The notes beneath the pieces are model-generated. The model saw only the letters and a list, made by a program, of their open reading frames with translations, did not search any database and was not told where the DNA came from. 64,000 nt of DNA from Thalassia testudinum (Eukaryota; Streptophyta; Magnoliopsida; Alismatales; Hydrocharitaceae). A program made the position numbers and the translations under genes. Below are positions 12,265 to 25,969 of this stretch, one piece after another (the first letter of the stretch is position 1; the number at the start of each line of letters is the position of its first letter). The stretch covers positions 34,462,501-34,526,500 of the forward strand of contig JAZHRO010000026.1 of NCBI GenBank assembly GCA_037157565.1. The letters are read 5' to 3'.

Positions 12265-14450
12265 TATGTTAGGATTCGATCTTGGGCACACGTGGAACTT
12301 GGAAATGACTTGTCTTGATAATTTTAAGATTTAGTTATGTAACAAGAAATAAATTAAATACAAAGATAAATATTTTCATAACTACACATATAATATAATT
12401 AAGTAAAAATAAAAGTACAGTAGTGAAAAATAGAATAGAATTCAAAAAGAATTATATTCTACAGATGGAAAATAAAATTTGCTAACTAACCATCACAACA
12501 TAAGTAGGAAGGATGTAAATACCAACAGGTTCTAAAAGACTAAAGATACTTACTAACAGCAAAAAGGGCTTTTGAAATGAAAAAAAGAGAAAGAACTACC
12601 GCTAGACTTGACTGAGCGTAGTACCCTCTGCAGCCGATGGCACTGGCTGCTTAACTTCCTAACTAAAACAGGTTATATATATATCTGTAGTCAGCTAATG
12701 TTGAGTAGTGGTACATACATACATATATATATATATATATGAAAGAAAAGCAACAAACTAATCATACATTCTTTCCAGTTATTTATTATCATCTATTTTT
12801 GTTTATAGCAACTATGTGTTTCTGATTCGGTTATTCTAGTAAGGGTCCATAACATTTCCTAATCAACTTGTTTCTTAAGGAAATGATCTTGATGCAATTT
12901 TCTCGCGATGCAGAATGTACACGTGGCACTTTCCTGACCAGGAGAGTACCACATGGTAGTCCTACACCCAGTTTACCACCCCGGAGTTATGGTCGCAATG
13001 TAGCGGTGACTACAGCACGCTCGATAAACGTACAGGTAGCTACCCCACACTAGCACGCAGTTAATCCTTTCCGCTAGCGGGTACACCTAAATGTACAGCA
13101 CAGAACATAATAGGGGTCTCACCCCTCAACAGTCTGCGTACCCTCGCCCAACTATCCCGATTTGCCTAATGGGCCTAACAGGAGTCGGTGTAGGTGGCCA
13201 ATCCTAACCCCGGATCCCAACCCAAGAGGCAGCTAGCTCCTCCCTACACTAAAGGGACAGTAGCTCTCCTCGATACCACGTACATGAGGATCAGCTCATT
13301 TCTCATATCCAAGTCCGAACAACCAACCAACATGCCTGTAGGCAACGAGTCCCATTATACATCAAATATCTATATTACTGTACTATGATTCCTTTCGTAG
13401 TTTTCCGTAGGGTTCATATACAGTACTCGACTTATTTTATTATATGGCATGTATCTGTCTCACATTTTGGTTTCTTATTCATATAACAGGCAACTCGTGA
13501 GTTAACATGATAAGCAACATTATTTTTAACATTCCATTTCTCACAATAATGAATTTAACAACATGCATTCTTAGTTTATACCAAGTATGGTTCATACATC
13601 GAACATAAACAATCACATTCTAAGTTCTAAGGTTCATCTCATATCCTAGGTTTCGAGTAAATATTTTTAATCTATCATGCAATTTAATAATTTAAACTAC
13701 AGGAGTAGAGGAGACCACTTTACCAAAGTGTATGGGAGATATAGGGCCACAAACGGTATATCCCGATATATCCGTGGGTCCCATGTGTACTACGGACTGA
13801 AGATCTATTCCAAATAGTTGATCACACCAATCATTAACTTTGTTGACCATTATATCAAACAAGCTCAAAACAATTTGGATATGACCCTAATACGTAGGAA
13901 ATTCCAAAAGAAAACCAACGGTACTTTATTTGAGAAAAATCAACCTTGTTTGGGCCCTGAACTAGCCCAAGCATGCACATCCTGACTAAAATCAAACGTT
14001 TGGGGAGAGTCCTAGATGTCTTAAACGAGCACAGGATCTCACCTTGCATTCCGACATTTGTCCCCATCGTCTGTTTCCCCTCACAGCCGTCTAAGGGTGT
14101 CTCCTGATGTCTGGCACTTCTCCCAATCGTTTGAGAAAGAGTTTGACGCTGTTTCCAGACGTCCTAAAGTATCTCGAGCGTCACGCCTACGCGCCTTCCC
14201 AACATCTCTGGTACCTCGGCACTTTATGTGCTTACCAGATGTCCTAAGTCCTTTCCAGATGTCTGACAAATGTTGCAAACATCTGAATCTGTGGAAATAA
14301 TTATCGCAGAACTTCCTACTGCCCTCCCTTTACCTCCCGCACACCCTCCTCTCCTCCAATCTCCTCCTGCTCCCCGCTCTCCCTCTCCTTCTCCCTCACT
14401 CGGCTACTGTGGTGGAGAACAAATGGAGGAGGGGGGTTTTATGGATGTGT
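12265..14450. repeat. Unclassified LTR-like block
   Basis: This block begins near a TGTTAGG (12268), is less AT-rich than its left neighbour at 12870-13400, contains TA/CATA microsatellites (12676-12684 and 12715-12740) and ends in a stretch with AGACGTCCT and AGATGTCTG motifs (14090-14275) like those in the LTR at 636-1533. No frame shows a known domain. Target duplications were not found, so a decayed LTR is inference from texture only. Confidence 0.3.
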
Positions 14451-16289
14451 GAGGGATGAGCATAGGTATGGTGGGAGGTATGATGAGCATGGATTATGGA
14501 TATGGTGGAAGATATAGGTATAAGAAAAATTATGCTTAACTCCATTCAAACTAAAATACTTCGTACGAAATCTATTTTGATGCATAAAAATTTTGATAAA
14601 ATCCTTAAAATCCAAAACAATTCAAACGGCCCTTCAAAAAAGTCATTTCACCATCCCTCCAACAAATGCTACGCTTTTTCATATGTGAGTAGAGAACCTC
14701 TATAAGGAACTAAGAAAAAGTACTTGTAATCGCGAAGGGTCGGGGATAACTTGGTATCTAAAGAATAAATTTTGTTGATTTAATTTATTACTAGTTTGAA
14801 GAAATGGGTGAGTACTGGCATTACTTTGTCCAACGGGTTGGCAAAATGATATCTTGATAAAACTTAGTTCAATGAGAAAAAATATCATCTCCTTCTAGAT
14901 AGTCCTTGAGGTTCCGGCTACAAAAAAAGTGATCGCTGTCTCTGTTTCATTAGTAAAATCAAATGATGCCAATAGTTTGTCATTTTTAAGAGAAAAATCA
15001 AGTTACCAATGAAGTTGATCGGCAATCAAAGAGGTCAAGCATAACAAGCACAAAATCTTGGCAAACATTACAAACATCAGTGGTTATACACAATGAGTAT
15101 AGATAGAGTCATTTCCGAAACCTCATTTATACAAACCCCTACATCCAAAGCCACGCTTTGTTCATGTTTAATTTTCGGATACCTATCTACAGACCAAAGC
15201 TTGGGCAAGCCTTTAACAAATCTCCACTGTGGTCGCCTTTCTAACAAATAAAATACGGGGCGGGGGGGTGGTGGGGGGAAGAAATGATAAATTCGTAACT
15301 AATGATTTCCACTTTGAAACCGCCTGCAGGTTAGTAAAGGCATACCTTCGTGTTTTTCCATCTTGATCGGACTTAAGATCTTGAACCTTGTGTTGAATAT
15401 TTTTTAAAGTTTAGTTTATTTAAAAAATTAATTTTTATTAATTAATTATTTATTTGATCATTTAATTCTCTATTTGATAATCTGGGTTTGATAATTTTAA
15501 TATAAATTTTTCTGACGTCACCTTTTATTGATATTAATTAAAATCATAAACTACTCATATCTTTACATTTTATATTTCTAATATCATTATTAAATAAATA
15601 CGATTATAAATTAATAACAATTTCATTTTTTTAATATTAATTTTTTATCCCCAAATAAATTAACCCTTAACATTTCTTAACATTACTTGAATTTCACTTA
15701 AATTTAAAATTCAGAATGTTTCTACTCTGTCAGAGAAATAAATCCGATCTTTAAATTTAAAATACAAAAAGAAGAACCACAACGTTGGATTAGCCATTTA
15801 CAGACGATAGCATCCAAATCAGGTGATCTTGACTGCAATGACTTTCCTAAGTATGAATAATAATTTCCGTTGAAATCGTGACCTTAAATTAGCAGCGAAG
15901 ATATTACCTCTTAAAAGCCTAGCGAGCTGTGTGGTCGGCCCATGGGAGTTGAATTTGTGGGCCAAATTCCACGTGCTGTCTGACGGATCTAGAAACTAGG
16001 CGAGTAAGACACATCATTTGCCAGTGCAGATGGGAGACAACCATATATCTTTTTAAATTTGAAGGTAAAACATGTAACATATGTTTGAGAAAGCTTTTGG
16101 ATGGTATTTTGGTGCAAAAAATTGTTTCGTATTTCAAAAAATCGTTGTCGAATAGTGAAAGGATCCAATGATTTTATAGCTTCAGAAGGTTAATATTTTT
16201 TAATAAGAACAAGTATTTTTACATCATGAACAAGACCTATCCTAGGAGGAGCCACGCTCAAAATCGAATCGTATTGTTTTTGCAAATTG
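14451..16289. other. AT-rich interval without a recognised gene
   Basis: Short frames only. A G-run lies at 15256-15279 and very AT-rich DNA at 15400-15680. I see no domain, repeat boundary or RNA gene. Confidence 0.5.
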
Positions 16290-17264
16290 GAGAAGGCATC
16301 TTTTCATAAGATTGCATCGGAAGTCGACAGCCACCTACATCAAATTTTCATTTCAAAAGATAAAAAAGCATTACAAATAGCGGGTCCAAAATCAAAAAAA
16401 AAAAAGAAAAGGCATCCCTTACAGCATTCTCTATCCGAACCCTTAACCCATGAAAATGTTGTCATTCATTTATATTCAAATGCTCTTTAGAGTGGTTGCT
16501 AACTCACAACACATGGTCGAATTCATCCACATCCCTTCATCTAGAACTTCTCTAAAATTCATCCTTAAGGTCAACATCAATGGCAAAAATGCATGGCCTC
16601 ATCATCACATTCTTATAATTCTGTATCTGATGAAAAGGTGACTCCAATCATCCTCCTCTAATTGGAGATCATGTTTCATTGAACCACCTATTCTACCTAA
16701 TCTTCATTACCAACCTACCTCTTTGAAGCAATCAAAAGAAAATCTTAATCTTCAAAGAAATCTTCATATTCCAAATAAGTGGACAATTGGATCCTATAAA
16801 GACATCATCTACTACCATCTCCCCTATGAGGAGTTTATAAGCTCGATTGACCAAAACACTACTAAGGTTCTACTCCAAGGAATCCTCTTTATCTTCTTTT
16901 GGCCATTAAGGTTGGTTGGTTGTCAACAACGGCATAAGATCTTTGACCCACCAAAGATAGGGGCTCAAGAACCACCATTCTGCTCTGGAGGCACATCCCA
17001 AACCTCCCTAATAGAACCAGCTTTGTTGGATGCCAAAGCATACATTTGAAGAAAAGAAGTAGCTAGATAACCTGAGCCCATCCAATCCTCCTCCTAAAAG
17101 TAGAATGTCATCTCATCACCTAGAACAAGCTCAAAGCACTAAGCAATGCCACCCATGATGTCACATAATCCTCTCTAAAAGGCAAAGGCTCCATTAGAAA
17201 CACATAACCAGCCCCTCCAATCGAGTGAAAGACCATAAGAGTCATTCATGATATTGTTCCTATC
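16290..17264 (-). pseudogene. LINE ORF2 C-terminal remnant
   Basis: On the minus strand, a frame near 16640-16830 contains NCPLIWNMKISLKIKIFF, closely like the zf-RVT lead-in WSLKIPLKIKIFLW of the LINE at 26292-26585. Upstream (16830-17264), broken frames continue, including REDYVTSWVALLSAL. This is a stop-ridden LINE fragment into which the Copia element at 17270 was inserted. The outer end at 16290 is approximate. Confidence 0.5.
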
Positions 17265-17269
17265 AAACT

Positions 17270-17494
17270 TGTTGAATCAGGTGAATGAAAGTGATTTTCA
17301 TTGATTTTAGGTCGTCATGGTTTACATGTATTTATAGGGAAATTATACAACTTAAGATAGAAAATTTGTTGCTGAAATCTCTAAGTTAATCAGGAGATTA
17401 GGGAGTCTCTATTGCCACTGAAATCTCTTGAGTCATTGAGAAGATCAGGGAGTCTCGATTGACAGTGATGACCATATCTTTGGATATGGTCACA
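17270..17494 (-). mobile_element. Copia element 3' LTR (about 225 bp)
   Basis: On the minus strand the segment starts TGTGACCATA and ends CCTGATTCAACA, and it directly follows the RNase H-coding end of the Copia polyprotein. A purine-rich tract (TTGAGGGGGGATAT, plus 17504-17517) lies just upstream and would prime plus-strand DNA synthesis. The distance of about ten bases between tract and LTR start is unusual, so the start may be slightly off. The next base block (AGTTT on the minus strand) is the expected target duplication, but its partner is outside the window. Confidence 0.6.
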
Positions 17495-17514
17495 TATTTG
17501 TTGATATCCCCCCT

Positions 17515-18420
17515 CAATGCAAGGAGCTACGAGACTATAGATTGAATATTGAGTTGTTCACGAATATGAAGAAAGTAAGCCTTCAGAAATGGCTTGCTCA
17601 TAATATAGACAAGTCGATCTTTGGAGGAAATGAATTTAATCAAGAGAAGGCCCTTGGCTTCTTGATCATAAACAAAATGATGATCTACTTCGATATGTTT
17701 TGTTCAACCATGAAAAACCAAATTAGCCATTAAATAGGTGGTGCTGATATTATCACACCATAAGGTTGGTGAAGAAGACATAGTGATCTTTAGTTCATCG
17801 AGAAGTGAACGAAGCCAAAAAAGCTCTATAGTAGCATTGGCAAGTGTCTTGTATTCTGATTCCGTTGAAGATTAGGATATCGTTTGTTGCTTGCAAACAA
17901 ACCAAGAGATGAGATTATTTCCAAGATAAATAAGATAACCACTGTAGGATTTTCTATCATCTAATTAAGGATCCTACCTAATCAATGTCAGAGTAGGCAT
18001 GAAGAATAGTTGAGGCCATTGAAGAGAAAAAGAGCCCATGATTTATAGTGTGTTTGAGGCAGCAAAGAATTCCTTTTACATGCTCCCAATGTTCTTTTGT
18101 TGGATTGCTCATAAACTGACATGCTTTGTTAATGGGAAATAATAAGTTTGGATGAGTAAATATTACAGTGTCCTAACAACTTGACGATAAAGAGTGGGGT
18201 CACTCAATGATTTCACTTAAGATGTAAGCTTAACAGAAGTGGACATAGGGGTTGGGAGAGGTTTGCACGATTGTAAGTCTGTTCATGTGAGAAGATCCAG
18301 AATATGTTTTCATTGTAGGAGCAATATCCCTTGGTTTTGACATAAAACTTCTATCCCAAGGAACTAATGTAGATCACCTAGATCGCGAAGCTTGAATTCT
18401 TTGTTGAGTTGTGAGATAAC
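17515..18420 (-). pseudogene. Copia polyprotein, RT end and RNase H
   Basis: Reading down the minus strand from 18420, the broken frame shows ISQLNKEFKLRDLGDLH then FLGIEV, the segment that follows the catalytic motif of Copia reverse transcriptases. Further on come [34 protein letters not shown] and KHIEVDHHFV, which are the conserved blocks of Copia RNase H. Several stops interrupt it (for example H-stop-FLG). It ends at the purine tract before the LTR. A solo LTR at 18421-20364 separates it from the upstream RT. It is a dead copy. Confidence 0.85.
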
Positions 18421-20364
18421 TGATGGTAACACCATCATATGCCCTAACTAGCCACAATTAGTCAGGTTTGAATGATAAATGCTCCTACCTAATCATCTGA
18501 GGATCACAACTCCGCAACATTTTGATTTGAGAAAAAAAAGGGAAACATGGTTAATTCTGCAATTTTAACAGCACATCGCAAATGCAAATTAACCACAGGG
18601 TCACTCATGGGTTAATTAAATGAGCACAAAAGTCTAAAAGGTGGGTCTATACTGACTAAAACAGGGTATCATGTATTTCGAGAGCGAAAACAATACTAAA
18701 AATCCTAATTATCAACCCCACTTAAATTTAAAAGGTTATGGTCAAGATAAAATTAATCTAAACCTCCTAAAATTCATAGAAAAATATTCTAAGAGGCTTA
18801 GCACCTTTGGTTTGACCATCTGAGCCCATTTTAACTTAGAACAGAGTTTCAGATGGGAATTTACCTTGATTTGGGCTTCTCTACAATTTACCCAATCAAA
18901 TATGGTCAAAACTCAATTTCAAGTTCACCATTAGATTCTTTGGATCTAAATTAGCTTAACACCAAAATTTGGATCCAATTAGAGTCCATCTTGACCTAAT
19001 TTCCAATTTATTTCCTAAAATCTCTATCTCTCACTTAAACCCTTAGGTTTCAAGTTTCTTGCAATTTGGTCCCTAACTTTCTCATCATTCTTACAATTAG
19101 GTCTCTGCCACCATTTTTGGTGTGAAAGCACCATAGCCGAGATTCGAGAGAGGATTTCACTCTCAAATTAGATCCAAATCCCTCCAAAATTAGAGGGATT
19201 GATCTTCATAAGTTTTCCAATCGATTGAACCGCCTCAAGGACCCTAAGTCGACCCCTAGAGCTTAGGCGGGCTCAAGAAAATTTGGGGATTTCTTCCCCT
19301 GAAACCTTGACGCAATCAAGCCTCTTGGTTTAGAGCTCAGATTTAAACTCTATAACGACCCCCCGTGTTCCCAGCTTCCTCCTCAGCCAAGTTTAAGCCA
19401 AAATTCCTCTTCTTTCCCTCCTCCGGCCGCCTCCAACCTCAGCTCCGGAGACTCACCTCGATCCCCTTGTTCTGACCTCCCAACAACCAAATTGGGAAGC
19501 TCACCATCTTCCTCTTTGTCTTTTGCTCGTCGTCGGCCACAACAGGAGCTCTTTCTTCCCTCGTCGTCGCCATTCTTCCTCGTCGTCAAACTTCATCTTC
19601 TTCGCATCTAGCTGGTGAACGATGGATGCATCTCAACCTCTCTCACCTTTCTAAGTTCCATACTCTCTTCCTCTCCCTCTCTAGACCATCTTTACGCCCT
19701 TAAATTCTACTTTCGACCATCACATACATACCTCCCACTCTGTCTTCCCTGGCTTTGGAACGAGCTCCAGTGAGCTTGCATTAGTGCCACAAAGCACCAA
19801 TCTGACCGCGACCACCTCCAAAAGCTCTACCACACCTCCACCTTAAAAAGCCCTCATCCAATTTCACCTCACCACCTCTCTACCTCTCCACCGAACACCA
19901 CACCATCCACTCACCCTCTCCGACGTTGACAGGTCAACCTACACCACAAATCACCACACCACCGACACCTCTGCACTCGCCATCCTCTGACGAAGCCTGT
20001 GAGCATATTTGATAGGACCGCAAGGCCATTTTCTTACTTTAAGCACCTCACCGAACATCTGTCGCCACCATTTTTAACCACCGTGAGCATATTTCTTGTT
20101 TCAACCACCATTTTTATCCCTTTCTTTTTACATTCTATACCTTGCATTCTGAGATACATTTTGCTATATATATTAAATATCATTCTGATTTCACCTACAT
20201 TATTATTCTTGATACTTGTGATTAGTAAATTGATTTGCCATACTTGCTCCTGCAAATGACCTCGGACTCATGTTTGATTTTCGAGCTTATAAATTTAAAT
20301 GTTGAATCGCTTTTGTTGACTATACTACAACGCATATTTTAAACTCAATGAAAGCATCCCAATA
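18421..20364 (+). mobile_element. Solo LTR, family 2 copy 1
   Basis: It is flanked by ATAAC on both sides (18416-18420 and 20365-20369) and inserted into the Copia RT between GNN..FIK and ISQLNKEF. It starts TGATGGTAACACCATCA, as do the copies at 36993 and, in reverse, 55373, and shares the 5' several hundred bases and the ACTACAACGC block near the 3' end. The terminal CA is now TA. A C- and T-rich stretch at 19370-19990 resembles a transcribed leader. It is shorter (1944 bp) than the other two copies. Confidence 0.88.
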
Positions 20365-20369
20365 ATAAC

Positions 20370-20860
20370 CATTTTGATGAATAAAAAGTTATTGCCAGTG
20401 ATAATAATACCATCCACAAAAACTAAGACATAAGTGTAGATCTTGTCTTGGTTAGATAGAAATAAGGAAGAGTTAGTCTTTGAACCTTGAAAACCAAGTG
20501 GGAGAAGATAACTACTGAGACAACTGAGCCATGCTCGACGAGCTTGCTTAAAATCATATAAAGATTTAATCAATTTTCAAACATGATCTCGACGATCTGG
20601 ATTAACAAACCCTAGAGGTTGCATCATATATATAGTCTATGTATATTGCCATGCATAAATGCATTACTAATGTCAAGCTATCAAAATGACCATTTTTTAG
20701 ACACAACGATGGAGAGAATGGTGCAAATTGTTATAGCTCTAACGAGTGGGCTAACTGTCTCATTGTAGTCAATGTCATCATGTTGTGTATAACCTTTAGC
20801 AACTACTCATGCCTTGTGTCATTCTATTGTCCTATCATATTTGTACTTTAATTTAAAGAC
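20370..20860 (-). pseudogene. Copia reverse transcriptase fragment
   Basis: The minus-strand frame 20325-20573 reads IKSLYDFKQARRAW, GFQGSKTNSSLFLS and VLVFVDGIIITGNN, the standard order for Copia RT. The catalytic YVDD position is FVDG, so one of the two aspartates is lost. Upstream, broken frames show VVAKGYTQHDDIDYNETVSP and QLDISNAFMHGNI. The last dozen residues of the track frame, after FIKMVI, run into the nested LTR. At 20861 the element is cut by the Athila 5' LTR, so its remaining 5' part should lie beyond the right edge of the Athila element. Confidence 0.9.
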
Positions 20861-20880
20861 TGATGAGTTATGACTCATCA
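20861..20880. other. Perfect 8-bp inverted repeat at the LTR 5' end
   Basis: TGATGAGT, a 4-base loop TATG, and ACTCATCA, beginning with the first base of the LTR. The copy at 62954-62973 has the same stem with a different loop. Confidence 0.85.
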
Positions 20881-22988
20881 TAGCTAAAATGCCCAAGTTA
20901 AGTTAGAAACTAGGTTAAACGCTATCAAATTAACACATGAAAAGGGTTAAGTGTGGGAAATAGAGAAAAAGGTCTAAAACACCAAATCTATGCTAAAAAT
21001 GCATAATTAGGTCATTTATTGAGATATTCTATTAAATAATGCAAAATGGTGATCCAATTGCAAATTGAACACACAAATGAGCTCAAAACTTCAAATCAAA
21101 AGTAAAATTAACTTCCTAAATGTTCAATTAAGCTTCCATAAAAACTTGATTGCATTTTGACATCATTAGGGTCTTGCATTTAGAGATTTACATTTAGGTC
21201 CTTCATATATCACCTTTTACTCATTGAAAAACCTCCAAGGACCCTCTTGTAAGCCTTAGGGACCTATTTGTAATATACTAGGGACGACTCTACATAGCAT
21301 TCATACCACTTATGGGCCTACTTAATATTTGTCTATCGTTTCGCCTGAGGGCCTTTTACGCAAAAACACCAACAGAACTTGAGGCACCTGCAGCTCTTCT
21401 GAGCACTGCTCATCGTAAGAACAAGGCTCATCTTGGTCATTCACCTCATAGTCCTCGATCTTGTGGCCTAGATTCTTTCGAAGCTTCGCGTGAATCGATG
21501 CATAGCTTCACCACCTTGCCCAGATCTGATCTTGCGCCCTCGATTTGATTTGAAAACTTCGCACGGCCTCTCCCCTCATCCTCACTGCCCACGCCCTATT
21601 TGCCTAATCCCATTGCGAGGTGACCAGAATCACTCTCTCACTCTACTTAAGAACTTCCTTAGCTTACATGCGCACCTGATCGCTCCCTCCACCTTAGTGA
21701 TCCCTTCGTCCACACTAGTAGCTCCTCCTCATCTCCATTTCTTCAAGCTGGCTGTGACAGAGCAAGGTCTTCCTCCCTCCTTTCAATTGCCACCAGCCGA
21801 CCGGGTGGTGGACCTGAGACATCTTCGTCATCTGCTGGTCTCCTCTCCCCATTCATTGTCACCAACCGTCGACGGGTGACCTTAGACACTTCCTCCATTA
21901 GATTAGATTTTTACATGCTTTCTTAGCAAAGATTTACTGCTTTTTAACTAAATTTAGTGTTAGATCAGTAGAAGTAGAATTAGATGATAGCATGCACTGA
22001 TCTGATGATTATTTAGTTTAGGTTAGGAGTAGATTAGTATAAATCCACTCCGCCCTCTCTGATCGATTCAGATCAGAGAGGTATTTTTCCATCGCCATTT
22101 TGACGCATACAGCTCTCTCATCGTTTCACGAATCGCTTCTGATTTTCCCTCGTAATTTTAGTCATCAATCACCCATCCATCAAGGTCAAATTCAGATATG
22201 AAGCCTTGCTTCTAGATCTGAATTTGCGCCTAAAAACCACTTGTGGGGTCTCTCACTCATTTCGCAAATCCACAAAGATCCCTGATCTGATTTAAACAGA
22301 ATTGATTCTCTTGATCTGATTTCAATTTGGTTTTCAATGCAAGATTGCAACATTTTGATCAAATTGGGTTTTAAAGGATTTTTGATCAAGTGGATTGATA
22401 CATTTTTGTTTAATTCAAACCATGGCAGTGAGTTTGAGATGTTCTAATGATAAACTCCTCAAATGAGCTAGGTCTGAGTTGGGTTTGAATGGGGATTTTG
22501 ATTGCTTTCCAATGTAAGGTAGAGCCAAGGAAAATCAATTAGGTTGATTTGAGGCTCTACCTAATATTGCTGGATTGGTGTTCGTGAGGTTCTGATTTCC
22601 TACTTAAGGAGTTTTCAATATTCATTAAAGTTTTTTAGACAATTGGGATTCAAGTTAATTGGTTTTAATGGGCTGATTTAACTCCTCTTTCATGTTGTCC
22701 ATAGCATAAAGAAGAAGTAGAATCAGTGTTCTCTCTCTGATTTGAAATAGGGATCAAGGTTTAAAGGTTTTTGGTGAAGATTCAATGCTTCCAATTGATT
22801 TTTAAGTGAATTCAATGTTTTATCAAATTTTGACGTGTTTACTAATGTGAGTGTTCTGAATCCCAAATGAGTACATTAAAGTGCTACATTGGCAGCTACA
22901 TTTACATGGACTTTCCAACCCTAAATTTGGTACAACTTGGTGTTATTCGGACGAGAATCACTCTTTGATTTGGACACTTTTGATCCCT

Positions 22989-23012
22989 GATCAGACTTTC
23001 TCAAGTCTGATC
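22989..23012. other. Hairpin kept in LTR copy B
   Basis: GATCAGACTT, loop TCTC, AAGTCTGATC, with CCC/GGG continuing the stem after one mismatch. It corresponds to 4565-4590 and 60768-60791. Confidence 0.8.
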
Positions 23013-25877
23013 TGGGATATGTGTGTATTGAATTGACATTTGATTTGCTGAAATTGAAGAAAAAGAAGCACTGCAGCAACCATTTTGAATGTGTTTAAGA
23101 CATCTAGAGCTGCTGCTAATCTGCTGAATCCTAGCAGCAACACTACTACTACTGTTTGAGCTGCTGCTGCAGCTGCTATTGCTTCTGTCAAGTTGAAGTA
23201 GGACAATAGGTGGATTTGGATTGTATTTAATGGCTGATGTATTGGGTGATGTTGTGTTTCATTTGTACAAGTTTTCATGTATAGTAATTATCTTTTAAAT
23301 CCAATTTGAATGCTTGTAATTTAGTTTTGAACACCCTTTGTTACCCATAAACTGTGGAAAATTGTCCAATTTGAGAATTAATGAAATATTAAGTGGAAAA
23401 TTAAGTTTAACTGTTCAAACATCTTTTTTATGGTCTATTGAGCACATCTAAGGTAGTTTACTGCCTATCCAGTCCTTAAATCAAATTCTAGTGCCTTAGG
23501 TTCCACTCTTAAAGTACTCTTTAAGACCTAGAATGTACTTCCTTTGTAATTAAATAAAAATATTATAAAAAATAAAAAATAAAATAAATGTGTAGCGAGT
23601 AGGATTAGATATATTTTTAAGTGCATACCAAGTTTCAAGGTCATCTGAACCTCCGATTTAGTAGAATATACTAGTCGACAATTCAGTATACCCTTAGACT
23701 TAATAAAAGACCCCAACTTTAAAAAATTACAAAAACACTCTATTTCTCTCATCTCTCTCTTTCTCTCTCACCTCCTACCTCTATAAAACCCATAAAAAGC
23801 ATAAAAAGCATAAAAACTTTAAAAATACACAAAACACTATGTATATTGTGTAAATACGTGTATATATAAGCTATTTACTAAGTTAAAGATGTGTATATAA
23901 TGTTGAATGTATATAAACCATATATATAAGTTATGTACATATTCTATAATGTAAATTAAATATTTAAGATAACTTAAATTGTATATAACCTATTTATATA
24001 TTTAACTATTAATTATATTAACTTATATGTACTATAAGCTATGTAAATTAATAAACTCCTATAAATAACATTATTTACTACTGATACTGTACATATGTAT
24101 ATATCTATGTATAATGTACATTAATATACCTGTAACATAATTTAATTATATATATACAATAAATAATTAATTTAATAAGTTATTAGATACGTTACTAAAT
24201 GAAATTAAAATAAATTAGTAAATTAAGTTATAACTGAACTAATTTATATTTTAAGTAATTTAAATTAATTTAGCTATATTTATACTATATTATACTATTT
24301 ATACATAATTTACATGTATAATAGCCTAAAAATAGATATTTAAATGTGTATAAATTAAAATAAAACCTCTAAAATATAATAAAAATCTATAATAAATACT
24401 TTAATATGTATACTAACTCTATACAGGGTCAATTAGACCATAAATTAACTAATTTATACTATAATTAGTGAATGAAATCTTAATTTAACTTATATAAAGT
24501 GTAAACTTTGGCTAATTTATTTATATAGTAAAAATAATTATTTTTGTAAATAAACTATATAATTATATAGCCATATATAAGGGCTTTCCAAACATATAAT
24601 TTATTTTGAAATTGAACGTAATTTGGGCCCTCAAATCGAGGGCCAAAATCTTGCATTTCGCATGCTACTACGTTGGATTGGGAACACTGGAGTAGTGGCG
24701 TTTAGCGCCACATCGTGAATGAATAAGTGCATACATCACCTGAAATTGTTTTTGTTAACTTCCTACTTCAGTCGTCACAGGCTCCAGACACCCGATCATA
24801 CAGACACCTATCCTTCTGAGCATATGGCACGATTGGCATGAGATTGTGTAGTGCGATGCAGGCTGGGGGCCGTACACTGTGCGTGGGTCGAATTGGACCC
24901 ATTAACAGGCTTAAACTGGAATTAAGAGGCCTAATTAAGAAATTAGGGTGGCTCTTAGCAGAGGTATGGGACCATCCTTATGGGTGCTGTGTATCCCTCA
25001 AAAAGGTCGCCTGCTAATTAAAAACCCTATTTTTTGTATTAATGAATGATAATCATGCCTAATCTATTAAAGCTAAAGAGAAGAGAAGTAGCCGAAATCG
25101 GCCAAGTGTTGGAGAGACCTTTGTGCCTCTGTGTGAGTTGAGTATGCGTGTGTGTATATATGTAAGTATAATATGTATATATATGTGTGTATATATGTAT
25201 ACTGATAACGTATATAGTATATATGTTAATACATATATATGTAAGTATATGTAGTATTGTTTGAGCTCTAGTTTGTATATAAATAACATCAGAGCTTTAG
25301 TGACATATGTATCCGTCATTGTAGATAGAATAAACATTAGTAAAGACCCTATTTTTACCTTAGCTTGCGTATATAATTTTTCTATGGTTATAGCAACGCT
25401 TATATTCGTTACTATAGGTACATTATATGTTACTGTAAATGTTAGTATGCTAACTTAAGTTAGTATAATATATATTATTACTTATTATTGTACATATATC
25501 AAAGTATTATTATTATAAGTTGTAAATAAATAATATAAAGTACTTAATTATAGTTTTTTATGCTTGTTTATAGATAAGTGTTTGCAAGCATTGTACTTCA
25601 TTCTTGTATACATAATTGTTTCATTCTTTCATTATTTCATTCATTCATTCATTCTTGCATACAAAATCAATCTTGTATACATAATTGTTGCATTCAAAGA
25701 ATATTATTAGACTTAGAGAGTGATGTATATCAATAACTGCCTTCCAGTGAACAACCTGGAATAAACCAGCAAAAATTAAGTAAATAAATAAAATTGACGA
25801 GACAACAATTTGTATTTGTGACATATACTACAACAACGATCCTTTTTATACGAACCGGTAGTCAGTGATCATATTTT

Positions 25878-25969
25878 TGGTGCCACTGCTAAGGCAAAAA
25901 CATGACAATAGTGCGTTCTTACGATTGTTGATGTGTTGTGCATCATATTTTTGGCGCCGTTGCCAAGGA
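25878..25969 (+). other. Primer-binding region, two copies of the tRNA-Asp-type site
   Basis: A degenerate site (TGGTGCCACTGCTAAGG, 25878-25894) touches the LTR, and a better site (TGGCGCCGTTGCCAAGG, 25952-25968) lies 74 bp further on. Each is preceded by CATATTTT or CATCATATTTT. The second matches the complement of the 3' end of plant tRNA-Asp at most positions. Priming of minus-strand DNA is the known role. Which copy was used is unclear. Confidence 0.75.

Larger units (their letters stand above)
20861..25871 (+). mobile_element. 5' LTR of the Athila-type element, family 1 copy B (5.0 kb)
   Basis: The LTR starts TGATGAGT..ACTCATCA and ends AGTCAGTGATCA, and is followed at once by a primer-site region and then (after LINE-1) by Athila Gag-Pol in the same orientation. 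It matches the solo LTRs at 1534-6518 and 57876-62973 along its length, which fixes both ends. At 5 kb it is long for an LTR of this lineage. Most of it is AT-rich and non-coding, with a microsatellite (TGTATATA repeats, 25150-25250) and a CTG-rich patch (23120-23190). The preceding bases AAGAC are the expected target duplication; the partner should follow the 3' LTR beyond this window. Confidence 0.9.
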
